DNA of 64,000 bases from Aliivibrio finisterrensis_A (GTDB lineage Bacteria; Pseudomonadota; Gammaproteobacteria; Enterobacterales; Vibrionaceae), in assembly GCF_004167675.1 (NCBI RefSeq), contig NZ_SEZQ01000007.1. The stretch is one strand, 5' to 3'. Under the pieces are notes generated by a model. The model worked only from the letters and a program-made list of their open reading frames with translations, was not told the DNA's origin and searched no databases. Shown piece by piece: positions 43,809 through 51,588 of this stretch; position 1 is the first letter of the stretch; the number at the start of each line of letters is the position of its first letter. Position numbers and translations under genes: made by a program.

Positions 43809-44918
43809 ATGGCAATTAGCTCAGCAAAAGACATTATTGAAGATATTCGTTTAGGTAAGATGGTTATCCTAATGGATGATGAAGATCGTGAAAATGAAGG
43901 CGATTTGATCATTGCTGCAGAAAAAATCACACCAGAAGCTATTAATTTCATGGCAACACACGGTCGTGGTTTAATTTGTCTTACTATGACGAAAGATCGT
44001 TGTGAAAAGCTGGGTCTTCCACCAATGGTACAAGACAATAACGCACAGTTTACGACTAACTTCACGGTGTCTATTGAAGCAGCTGAAGGCGTAACTACAG
44101 GTATTTCAGCAGCCGATCGTTCTCGTACAGTAGAAGCAGCTGTTGCTAAAAATGCGGTTGCCGCAGATTTAGTTCAGCCGGGTCATATTTTCCCGTTAGC
44201 AGCTCAAGAAGGTGGCGTATTAACTCGTGCTGGCCATACTGAGGCGGGTTGTGATTTAGCGCGTTTAGCTGGTTTTGAACCTGCAGGTGTTATTGTTGAA
44301 ATCTTAAATGATGACGGAACAATGGCTCGTCGCCCAGATTTAGAAGTTTTTGCTGAAAAGCACGATATTAAATTAGGTACCATTGCCGATTTAATTGAAT
44401 ACCGTAATGATAATGAAACCACAATTGAGCGCGTTGCGGAGTGTAAATTACCAACAGAGTTTGGTGACTTTGAGTTAGTGACTTATCGTGACACCATTGA
44501 TAACCAACTTCATTATGCAATGAAGAAAGAAAATACATCAGGTACTGCGCCATTAGTTCGTGTGCATCTTCAAGATACGTTTACTGATATTCTTCATTCA
44601 GATCGTTGTGCAGAGCGTAGCTGGACACTGCCAACGGCAATGCAGTGTATTGCGGCAGAGGGCGGAGTACTTGTAATTTTAGGCAATGAAGAATCAACAG
44701 ATAGCATTGTTCATAGAATCAAAGCATTAGAGCGTCAAGATAATGGTGAAGCACCAACGATGGCTAAAAAACAAGGCACATCACGTCGTGTTGGCGTTGG
44801 TTCTCAAATCTTAGCGGACATGGGGATCTCTGATATGCGTTTACTGTCGTCACCTTCAAAGCGTTACCATTCATTATCAGGCTTTGGCCTTAATGTGGTT
44901 GAATACGTATCAAAATAA
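43809..44918 (+). CDS. ribB: DHBP synthase with degenerate GTP cyclohydrolase II-like domain (RibBA type)
   Basis: The protein has 369 residues. Residues 1-205 form an intact 3,4-dihydroxy-2-butanone-4-phosphate synthase (MDDEDRENEGDLIIAAEK, ATHGRGLICL, RAGHTEAGCDLARLA). Residues 205-369 are GCHII-like, but the zinc-cysteine cluster is gone: where active RibA has SLRCDCG, this protein has LHSDRCAERSWTL. The C-terminal half is thus probably not a GTP cyclohydrolase, so a separate ribA is needed. AAAGG lies 8 bases upstream. No FMN riboswitch precedes it. Confidence 0.93.
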   Translation: MAISSAKDIIEDIRLGKMVILMDDEDRENEGDLIIAAEKITPEAINFMATHGRGLICLTMTKDRCEKLGLPPMVQDNNAQFTTNFTVSIEAAEGVTTGISAADRSRTVEAAVAKNAVAADLVQPGHIFPLAAQEGGVLTRAGHTEAGCDLARLAGFEPAGVIVEILNDDGTMARRPDLEVFAEKHDIKLGTIADLIEYRNDNETTIERVAECKLPTEFGDFELVTYRDTIDNQLHYAMKKENTSGTAPLVRVHLQDTFTDILHSDRCAERSWTLPTAMQCIAAEGGVLVILGNEESTDSIVHRIKALERQDNGEAPTMAKKQGTSRRVGVGSQILADMGISDMRLLSSPSKRYHSLSGFGLNVVEYVSK

Positions 44919-44928
44919 AGGCTCTCAT

Positions 44929-44953
44929 GGGCTCTATTGAGTAAATAGAGCCC
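44929..44953 (+). terminator. hairpin between ribB and ribH, weak terminator
   Basis: GGGCTCTATT / AATAGAGCCC is a 10-bp perfect stem with a 5-nt loop, followed by AAATAATT rather than a T-run. It may be an attenuator or end-protecting structure. Confidence 0.55.
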
Positions 44954-44981
44954 AAATAATTAGATATTTGTCACAAAGCTG

Positions 44982-44990
44982 TGATAGAAT
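44982..44990 (+). promoter_or_regulatory. possible extended -10 promoter for ribH-nusB
   Basis: TGATAGAAT fits an extended -10 (TGnTATAAT-like, 5 of 6 in the hexamer). No -35 is apparent at the right spacing. It sits between the hairpin after ribB and the ribH start. Confidence 0.35.
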
Positions 44991-45067
44991 TCGCCGATTC
45001 TCACTATGATATATAGTTGAAAATAGTTACCCAGTTTAATTGGAATAATATAGATACAGGAAGGCTT

Positions 45068-45538
45068 ATGAACGTAATTGAAGGCGGCGTTGCTGCTCCT
45101 AATGCGAAAATTGCAATTGTCATTTCTCGCTTTAATAGCTTTATTAATGAAAGTTTACTTTCTGGCGCTATTGATACTTTAACGCGTTTTGGTCAAGTAT
45201 CTGAAGAAAACATCACTGTTGTTCGCTGCCCTGGCGCTGTAGAATTACCATTAGTTGCTCAACGAGTAGCTAAAACAGCAAAATATGATGCGATTGTTTC
45301 ATTGGGTTCTGTTATTCGTGGTGGTACACCACATTTTGACTATGTATGTAGTGAATGTAATAAGGGTCTAGCACAAGTATCTCTGGAGTATAGCATTCCA
45401 GTGGCGTTTGGTGTTTTGACTGTTGATACTATCGATCAAGCAATCGAGCGCGCCGGTACCAAGGCTGGTAATAAAGGGGCAGAGGCTGCACTAAGCGCAC
45501 TCGAAATGATTAATGTTCTGTCTCAAATCGAATCCTAA
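45068..45538 (+). CDS. ribH: 6,7-dimethyl-8-ribityllumazine synthase
   Basis: The protein has 156 residues from the ATG at 45068 (MNVIEGGVAAPNAKIAIVIS), with AGGAAGG upstream. The ATG at 45017 is in frame but lacks a ribosome binding site. Family motifs are SRFNSFINESLLSGA, CPGAVELPLVA, GSVIRGGTPHFDYVC (catalytic His), and NKGAEAALSALEM. It condenses the RibA/D and RibB products. Confidence 0.97.
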   Translation: MNVIEGGVAAPNAKIAIVISRFNSFINESLLSGAIDTLTRFGQVSEENITVVRCPGAVELPLVAQRVAKTAKYDAIVSLGSVIRGGTPHFDYVCSECNKGLAQVSLEYSIPVAFGVLTVDTIDQAIERAGTKAGNKGAEAALSALEMINVLSQIES

Positions 45539-45549
45539 TGGGGGTTAGT

Positions 45550-46005
45550 GTGAAACCAGCCGCACGTCGTAATGCACGTCAATTTGCGCTTCAAGCAATC
45601 TATTCATGGCAATTAAGCAAAGAAAATATTGCTGATATTGAAGAGCAGTTTTTAACTGCAGAGAAGTATGATGAAGAAGAGCATCATGCAAAAGAGCCTA
45701 AGCTACAAGCCCCAGAGACAGATGTAGCGTATTTCCGCGATCTTTTCTCAGGTGTTGCTCTTAACCACATTAAGTTAGACGGTAAAATGCGTCCATACTT
45801 ATCTCGTCCACTTCAAGATCTTGACCAAATGGAACTTGCGTTATTACGTATGTCTATTTACGAGATGATGAACCGTGATGACGTACCATACAAAGTTGTT
45901 ATCAATGAAGCGATTGAACTTGCAAAAGTATTCGCAGCAGAAGATAGCCACAAATTTGTAAACGGTGTATTAGATAAAGCGGCTCCGACTTTACGTAAAA
46001 AATAA
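45550..46005 (+). CDS. nusB: transcription antitermination factor NusB
   Basis: The protein has 151 residues from the GTG at 45550, preceded by GGGGG. This gives MKPAARRNARQFALQAIYSW, the usual N-terminus. An ATG at 45538, overlapping the ribH stop, adds four residues and is less likely. NusB binds boxA RNA with NusE (S10) in rRNA antitermination. SHKFVNGVLDKAAP is the C-terminal signature. It carries a small acidic insert (EKYDEEEHHAKEPKLQAPETD, ~45-65) absent in E. coli. Confidence 0.96.
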   Translation: MKPAARRNARQFALQAIYSWQLSKENIADIEEQFLTAEKYDEEEHHAKEPKLQAPETDVAYFRDLFSGVALNHIKLDGKMRPYLSRPLQDLDQMELALLRMSIYEMMNRDDVPYKVVINEAIELAKVFAAEDSHKFVNGVLDKAAPTLRKK

Positions 46006-46032
46006 GTTGGAAGTAGCATACTAATTAATTGT

Positions 46033-46061
46033 AAAGGTCAGCCTAGTTGCTGGCCTTTTTT
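46033..46061 (+). terminator. nusB terminator
   Basis: AAAGGtCAGC / GCTGgCCTTT with one wobble pair and a 6-nt loop is followed by TTTTTTAT. Confidence 0.8.
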
Positions 46062-46087
46062 ATAACTAAAAACTGAATGCATAAACA

Positions 46088-47080
46088 ATGAGTAGTGAAT
46101 TTAATTTAATAGATCGATTCTTTGTTCAAGACAATGTTTCTAGAGGTGATGTTGACTTAGGTATTGGTGATGATTGCGCTTTGGTTTCAGTACCTGAAGG
46201 TTACCAAGTTGCGATTACAACAGATACCCTAGCGGCGGGAACGCATTTTTTAATCGATGCAGATCCTGTTAAGGTTGGATATAAAGCACTGGCTTCTAAT
46301 TTAAGTGATTTGGCAGCAATGGGAGCAAAACCAGCCTGGGTCTCTCTCGCATTAACGTTACCTAAGCCTGATGAGAAGTGGCTAGAAGGATTTTGCGAAG
46401 GGTTCTTTGAACTGGCAAAGCAACATAATGTTCAACTCATTGGTGGTGATACAACCAAAGGTCCGTTAAGTATTACGATTACAGTGCAAGGTCTTGTACC
46501 AAGAGGAGAGGCGTTAACTCGTAAAGGTGCAAAGGTAGGAGATGATATTTACGTTACTGGATTTATAGGGGATAGCGCTGCTGGTCTTGAGATATTGCTC
46601 GATACAAAGAAGCAAATAAAAACACAACTAGAGCAAGAACTAGAGCGTAGACATTATTATTCAAACCCTAAAGTCCAATTAGCACAAAAAATTCGTCATC
46701 TCTGTCACTCTGCATTAGATATTTCTGATGGGCTTATTTCAGATTTAGGTCATATACTTAAACAGTCGAATGTGTCAGCTAAAATACAGGTTAATGCTTT
46801 ACCAATTAGTGATGAGCTTATGACATTTTATTCTCATGATATTGATAAGTGTTTGAAAATGGCGTTAGTAAGTGGGGAGGAGTATGAACTTTGTTTCACT
46901 GCACCAAAAGAGAATAGAGAAGCGATTAAACAAATATCTTTTCTTTTAAATCATGATGTTAGTATAATTGGTGAAATCACGAAAGGCCCATTTTCCACCT
47001 TGGAGAATAATGTGAAATTACGTAAAGATGCCACCTCATTAGATTGGGTTCTTTATGGCTACGATCATTTTAGGAATTAA
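46088..47080 (+). CDS. thiL: thiamine-monophosphate kinase
   Basis: The protein has 330 residues of the AIR-synthase-related fold. The N-terminus EFNLIDRFF and GIGDDCALVSVP bind Mg-ATP; TTDTLAAGTHF, ASNLSDLAAMGAKP and GGDTTKGPLSITIT are the ThiL hallmarks. It phosphorylates TMP to thiamine pyrophosphate. It starts 82 bp after nusB, past a terminator, and is followed after 2 bp by pgpA. Confidence 0.95.
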   Translation: MSSEFNLIDRFFVQDNVSRGDVDLGIGDDCALVSVPEGYQVAITTDTLAAGTHFLIDADPVKVGYKALASNLSDLAAMGAKPAWVSLALTLPKPDEKWLEGFCEGFFELAKQHNVQLIGGDTTKGPLSITITVQGLVPRGEALTRKGAKVGDDIYVTGFIGDSAAGLEILLDTKKQIKTQLEQELERRHYYSNPKVQLAQKIRHLCHSALDISDGLISDLGHILKQSNVSAKIQVNALPISDELMTFYSHDIDKCLKMALVSGEEYELCFTAPKENREAIKQISFLLNHDVSIIGEITKGPFSTLENNVKLRKDATSLDWVLYGYDHFRN

Positions 47081-47082
47081 TC

Positions 47083-47586
47083 ATGACAAACCCTTTAGCA
47101 TTAATTAGTTTAAAAAATCCGTGGCACCTTCTGGCTACAGGCTTTGGTAGTGGTTTAGCGCCAGTGATCCCAGGAACCATGGGAACGCTAGCTGCAATCC
47201 CATTTTATCTATTGTTAGCACAACTTCCTTTTTCTCTATTTGTGGTCGCAGTTATTGTTTCTGCAGTAATAGGTATTAAAATTTGTGACATTACTTCATC
47301 AGATATGAAGGTGCACGATCACGGTTCAATTGTATGGGATGAATTCGTTGGTTTTTGGATAACGATGAGTATTGTTCCCTACTTAAATATATCGATAACT
47401 GACTGGAAATGGTTACTAACAGGGTTTATTTTATTTCGATTTTTCGACATGCTAAAACCTTGGCCAATTGGATGGCTAGATAGCAAAGTTCATGGCGGCT
47501 TTGGCATCATGCTAGATGATATTGTCGCTGGATTTATGGCTCTAATCAGCCTTTGGTTAATTGGTAAATATTCTGGTTGGTTATAA
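47083..47586 (+). CDS. pgpA: phosphatidylglycerophosphatase A
   Basis: The protein has 167 residues and about four membrane helices. FGSGLAPVIPGTMGTLAAIP near the N-terminus, DHGSIVWDEFVGFWIT (catalytic acidic cluster) and FFDMLKPWPI followed by GFGIMLDDIVAG are diagnostic. It dephosphorylates PGP to phosphatidylglycerol in the inner membrane. Its stop codon abuts the luxP ATG. Confidence 0.95.
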   Translation: MTNPLALISLKNPWHLLATGFGSGLAPVIPGTMGTLAAIPFYLLLAQLPFSLFVVAVIVSAVIGIKICDITSSDMKVHDHGSIVWDEFVGFWITMSIVPYLNISITDWKWLLTGFILFRFFDMLKPWPIGWLDSKVHGGFGIMLDDIVAGFMALISLWLIGKYSGWL

Positions 47587-48714
47587 ATGGTTACATTCAA
47601 GGCAAAATATTGTTCATTATTACTCGTATTAGCCACTTTTTTAAGCTATTCCAAATCAGTATTTTCAGACCCTATTTTGGTCGGTTACTGGGGCTATAAT
47701 GAGTATTTAACAAAATATCCTAAAGAAAAAGCGCTCACATTGTCATTGGCTGATACCGTAAAGGAAGCGCCTATTCCACTTTCTGTACAACAAGATAAAC
47801 CTGTTAACATTTCATTTATTTATCCTGGAGAGCAAGCCTCTGACTATTGGAAGCGTAACTTAATCGCTTTTGAAGCTCGGTTACAAGCATTAAATATAGA
47901 TTATGAATTAACGCCAGTATCAACCCGCTTGAATGTAGACTTTAAAGAGCAGAGCTGTTCTTTATATAATGCGATTGAGAAAAAATCGGATTATCTTATT
48001 TTTACTCTTAGTACGACTCGTCATCGTAAATTCATTGAACATGTACTACAGAACCCTGAAACCAAAATTATTCTGCAAAATATCACAACACCCGTAAAAG
48101 CATGGCATGACACTCAGCCACTATTATATGCGGGTTTTGATCATGTTATAGGAACTCGTTTATTAGCCAAATATTTCCAAACTAAGTTTCCTAACGGCGC
48201 TAAATATGGAATGTTATATTATTCTTATGGTTATTTAAGTACAGCTAGAGGTGATGTATTCGTTCAATCGATGGATAATAATAAGTACACGTTAACGTCT
48301 TCTTTTTATACTGATACGACAGAAGAAAGTGCTTATAAGGCAACGAAAAATATAGTGAATGACAACCCTGATATTGATTTTATTTATGCTTCTTCTACCG
48401 ATATTGCTCTTGGTGCACTAGATGCCTTAGATGAGAATATGAATGTTCAACCTGTACTTAATGGTTGGGGTGGTGGCTCGCTCGAATTAATAGCTATCGA
48501 GCAGGGTAAACTCGATGCCACAGTCATGAGAATGAACGATGATATTGGCATTGCCATGGCTGAAGCGATTAAATTAGATCTTGAAGGTAAGCAAGTTCCT
48601 ACTGTGTACTCTGGTGATTTTGAAATGGTTACATCAGAGACAAACACAGAAGAATTAGAGAAGCTAAAGCAGAGAGCTTTCCGTTATTCAGGCGTGGACT
48701 TCAAGCATGAGTAA
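47587..48714 (+). CDS. luxP: autoinducer-2-binding periplasmic protein LuxP
   Basis: The protein has 375 residues. A Sec signal spans about 1-27 (cleavage near VFS/DP). The type I periplasmic-binding fold carries VNISFIYPGEQASDYW and the AI-2 pocket segments seen in V. harveyi LuxP (LQNITTPVKAWHD, YASSTDIALGALDAL, LNGWGGGSLEL, VMRMNDDIGIAMAEA). LuxP binds furanosyl borate diester AI-2 and regulates LuxQ. It starts at the base after the pgpA stop and overlaps luxQ by 8 bp. No separate promoter space exists upstream. Confidence 0.95.
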   Translation: MVTFKAKYCSLLLVLATFLSYSKSVFSDPILVGYWGYNEYLTKYPKEKALTLSLADTVKEAPIPLSVQQDKPVNISFIYPGEQASDYWKRNLIAFEARLQALNIDYELTPVSTRLNVDFKEQSCSLYNAIEKKSDYLIFTLSTTRHRKFIEHVLQNPETKIILQNITTPVKAWHDTQPLLYAGFDHVIGTRLLAKYFQTKFPNGAKYGMLYYSYGYLSTARGDVFVQSMDNNKYTLTSSFYTDTTEESAYKATKNIVNDNPDIDFIYASSTDIALGALDALDENMNVQPVLNGWGGGSLELIAIEQGKLDATVMRMNDDIGIAMAEAIKLDLEGKQVPTVYSGDFEMVTSETNTEELEKLKQRAFRYSGVDFKHE

Positions 48715-50935
48715 AGAAAATGTTTTGAAAAAAGCATCGTTAGCTGATCTTATCTTTCGAGCTATTTTCGTTATATTTTCTATTTTAACGGTAGGTATAA
48801 CAATTCATGCCTACCAGCTTAGTATTAATACAATTAATGAAGAGGTTAAGCGAAACTTACAACAAACCTCTAGTTTAGTAACTAATTTTTTAAATCATCG
48901 TTTAGCCATATTGCAAATAAGGCAAGATACGGATGCGGGTAGTTTGGGGTTACAAGATGGTGAAAATACAGACCGTATTCGAAGTCTTGAGCATTATTTT
49001 TCAGATATAGAGGCAAGATCACCATATAACTCACCAGACTTTCGTTTTATTGAGGTGGAGAATACTCTTTATTGGAATGATGGTAATAATCTGTTTCTTG
49101 GTTTAGGAGAGCAAGACCTTCAAGGTATACTAGATAAAAATATTCATATTAATACTTGGCATTATATGATGATCGATAAGGCGTTACCTCAGGCGCATAT
49201 TTTAATTAGAAAAACACCGATTGTGGCCTCTTTTACTGGTAAGGTAAGAGGGCATTTATACAATGCAGCAATATTAAATAATAATATTTCTTTTGTACAT
49301 GATTTAAAAACGGTAAGTAATAGCCAAGAAGTGTTGATTGTCAATAATAGTAATATTATCGCTTCAAGTATAAAAAAAGAAACAGAAGAATTTAATAGAA
49401 TTAAAAGAATAATTAGTGAATCTGATTTGCTTTCACCAAATAAAATTATAAATTCTACAGATATAGATATTAAATCGTTAAATGGAAAACTATCTATATT
49501 AACTTTAAAAAACAAAAAGAATATTGAAATTCTGGAGCAGCGATTCATTTACAGTGTTGTCCTTTCATTTTGTGTTCTTATCGCTATTGCTGTATTAATT
49601 AGAGGTCTTTTTGAGCGTAAAATAGTATTAGCACTTAATTCATTGCTAAAATATGCAGATGATGTATCTAAAAAAAATTCGGATACCCAATATCAAGGTA
49701 GTGGAATTCTTGAGTTTGATAATATCGGACATAAATTAGAAGAAACCTTTATTGAATTGATTGAAGCAAAAGAAGAAAGTTATAAAGCTCAAGCTGCTGC
49801 TGAAAAGTCCACACAAGTAAAATCAGATTTCTTAGCTAGAATGAGTCATGAGATACGCACACCTTTAAATGGTATCCTTGGGATTTCTAGTTTATTAAAG
49901 CAAAGTGATTTAACCGTTGAACAAAGAAAGCAAATAGCAATACTTCACCAGGGAGGTGAGCATCTTCTTGCTGTATTAAATGATGTACTTGACTTTTCTC
50001 AAATAGAACAAGATAAACTCAATATATCGTGCGAACCATTTAAATTGAGTGACGTATTAGAAACAATTAACGCAATATATACTCCTCTTTGTACTGAGAA
50101 GGGAATCAAATTTATTATTCATAATAAGATTGATGAAAGTGCATTAATTAATTCAGATAAGGTGAGGTTAACTCAAATATTATTTAATCTATTAAGTAAT
50201 GCCGTTAAGTTTACTGAGTCTGGTAATGTTAAGTTAATGCTTTCTTTAAAGATAAATAATAATCAAGTTATCCTGTATATTGATGTGGAAGATACCGGTA
50301 TCGGTATGAATCAAAAAGAACAGGTATTAATATTTGAACCCTTTATTCAAGCTGAATCAATAGAAATAAGACGAGTTGGTGGTAGTGGGTTAGGGTTGGC
50401 CATTGTAAAACAATTGTTGAAATTATTGAATGGGAAAATTAGTGTTCAAAGCAAATCTGGTAGAGGCTCTGTTTTTTACGTACAAGTCCCTGTTGCTGTT
50501 ATTGAAACAGTAGATACAAGCATTGAGAGTCAAAGTAATACTTACGAATCTTTGTTGCCAACAGGTTTAAATGTACTTTTGATTGAAGATAATAAGTCTA
50601 ATGCTTATATCGCTAAGGCTTATTGTCAAAAATATGGTTTAAGTGTAGATTGGCAAATTTCTGCTCAAAATGGTATTAATCAACTCTTGGAGAGCTCGTT
50701 TGATCTTATTCTTATGGATAATCAGATGCCAGGGATGAGTGGTATTGAGGCAACAAAATATATTCGTGATGTATTAAAATTGAATACACCTATTTATGCT
50801 TATACGGCTGATGTATTAAAAGAGTCTAATGAGGAGTTCTTAATGGCTGGAGCTAATTATGTAATTACGAAGCCAATAAAAGAAAAGTCTATTTTAGATG
50901 CTTTGGTTTTTTATAAGCTTCAGTGTGGAAATTAA
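48707..50935 (+). CDS. luxQ: AI-2 sensor hybrid histidine kinase LuxQ (short form)
   Basis: The protein has 742 residues. TM1 is about 14-36, then the periplasmic LuxP-contacting domain, with TM2 about 281-301. The dimerisation/phosphotransfer helix holds His381 (ARMSHEIRTPLNGIL). The HATPase has NLLSNAVKF, DTGIGM, and GGSGLGLAIV. The receiver phospho-acceptor is Asp671 (LILMDNQMPGMSG). V. harveyi LuxQ, as I remember it, is about 860 residues with its His near 490; here the TM2-to-His linker is only about 80 residues, leaving no room for a PAS domain. The 3' end overlaps the convergent small gene by 4 bp. Confidence 0.93.
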   Translation: MSKENVLKKASLADLIFRAIFVIFSILTVGITIHAYQLSINTINEEVKRNLQQTSSLVTNFLNHRLAILQIRQDTDAGSLGLQDGENTDRIRSLEHYFSDIEARSPYNSPDFRFIEVENTLYWNDGNNLFLGLGEQDLQGILDKNIHINTWHYMMIDKALPQAHILIRKTPIVASFTGKVRGHLYNAAILNNNISFVHDLKTVSNSQEVLIVNNSNIIASSIKKETEEFNRIKRIISESDLLSPNKIINSTDIDIKSLNGKLSILTLKNKKNIEILEQRFIYSVVLSFCVLIAIAVLIRGLFERKIVLALNSLLKYADDVSKKNSDTQYQGSGILEFDNIGHKLEETFIELIEAKEESYKAQAAAEKSTQVKSDFLARMSHEIRTPLNGILGISSLLKQSDLTVEQRKQIAILHQGGEHLLAVLNDVLDFSQIEQDKLNISCEPFKLSDVLETINAIYTPLCTEKGIKFIIHNKIDESALINSDKVRLTQILFNLLSNAVKFTESGNVKLMLSLKINNNQVILYIDVEDTGIGMNQKEQVLIFEPFIQAESIEIRRVGGSGLGLAIVKQLLKLLNGKISVQSKSGRGSVFYVQVPVAVIETVDTSIESQSNTYESLLPTGLNVLLIEDNKSNAYIAKAYCQKYGLSVDWQISAQNGINQLLESSFDLILMDNQMPGMSGIEATKYIRDVLKLNTPIYAYTADVLKESNEEFLMAGANYVITKPIKEKSILDALVFYKLQCGN

Positions 50936-51219
50936 CTGCGTTTAATTCGAACTACCTTCATTATTTCTATTTCAAAACCCGCTAGTATTTCTATACTTGA
51001 GTAATAAGTAAGGTTTACTTTTGCCCCCTTGAGTGATTGGTAAGGTTTTGTTCGATTAAATTTGAATGGGACCATACAGTTTTCAATCATGATGGTATGC
51101 TGCACCCATTCTCCAATATCACGCTGAGTATGGGATGTAACTTTTACATCAACACTGTGCGTAAGTTGTTGGTGTTTATTAAGCATTTTATCTACGTCTG
51201 ATTTCATTATGTTGGCCAT
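50932..51219 (-). CDS. conserved small protein of unknown function
   Basis: The protein has 95 residues from the ATG at 51219 (MANIMKSDVDKMLNKHQQ). That start lies just downstream of a sigma-70-like promoter. The frame stays open to 51318, but the extra part precedes the promoter. An ATG four codons in is also possible. The protein is basic at its C-terminus (VVRIKRS), has no signal or membrane helix, and includes a beta-rich segment (GAKVNLTYYSSIEILAGFEIEI). I do not recognise the family. It overlaps the luxQ stop tail to tail. Confidence 0.55.
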   Translation of the reverse strand: MANIMKSDVDKMLNKHQQLTHSVDVKVTSHTQRDIGEWVQHTIMIENCMVPFKFNRTKPYQSLKGAKVNLTYYSSIEILAGFEIEIMKVVRIKRS

Positions 51220-51237
51220 ACAATTAATCGTAGGGTG

Positions 51238-51266
51238 ATAATGAAAGATAAACGAACGACAGTCAA
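51238..51266 (-). promoter_or_regulatory. sigma-70-like promoter for the small gene
   Basis: The minus strand reads TTGACT (-35, 51261-51266), 17 bp, then CATTAT (-10, 51238-51243). The predicted start of transcription is near 51231, 12 bp before the ATG at 51219. Confidence 0.6.
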
Positions 51267-51290
51267 TAACACAAGGAAATCTTATGTCTA

Positions 51291-51452
51291 ATACCAATCT
51301 ACATAAGTGTTTGATCATTCTTGCTTGTTAAAATCGATTATATCTGTGTTATAAATTTTGTAATTAGATCCACTAGTTACTGTAATTTATGCCTTGCTCT
51401 AATCGATTTTTCCTACGCAATTATCTGAACAACTACTTATCCAGAATGGTAT
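51291..51452. mobile_element. MITE-like repeat, copy 2 (162 bp)
   Basis: It has the same terminal inverted repeats as 31315-31493 and near-identity along both halves. The main difference is a ~17-bp shorter stretch in the left-centre. It lies 25 bp upstream of the small gene's promoter. It has no coding capacity. Confidence 0.75.
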
Positions 51453-51526
51453 AAGAAAGTATATTGCCTTGCTCAGTTTTTTCCGAAAGAAGGAAAATTA
51501 GACTAAATTGTTGTTTAGCTAGATAT

Positions 51527-51556
51527 AAAAAATGCCACAAAGTTGTGGCATTTTTT
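51527..51556. terminator. bidirectional terminator downstream of dxs
   Basis: A perfect 14-bp stem, AAAAAATGCCACAA / TTGTGGCATTTTTT, with a 2-nt centre. On the minus strand the U-run follows the arm closest to dxs (stop 51589). Confidence 0.85.
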
Positions 51557-51588
51557 TTATGTATTACTGAAAATTAGATAAGGATTAC

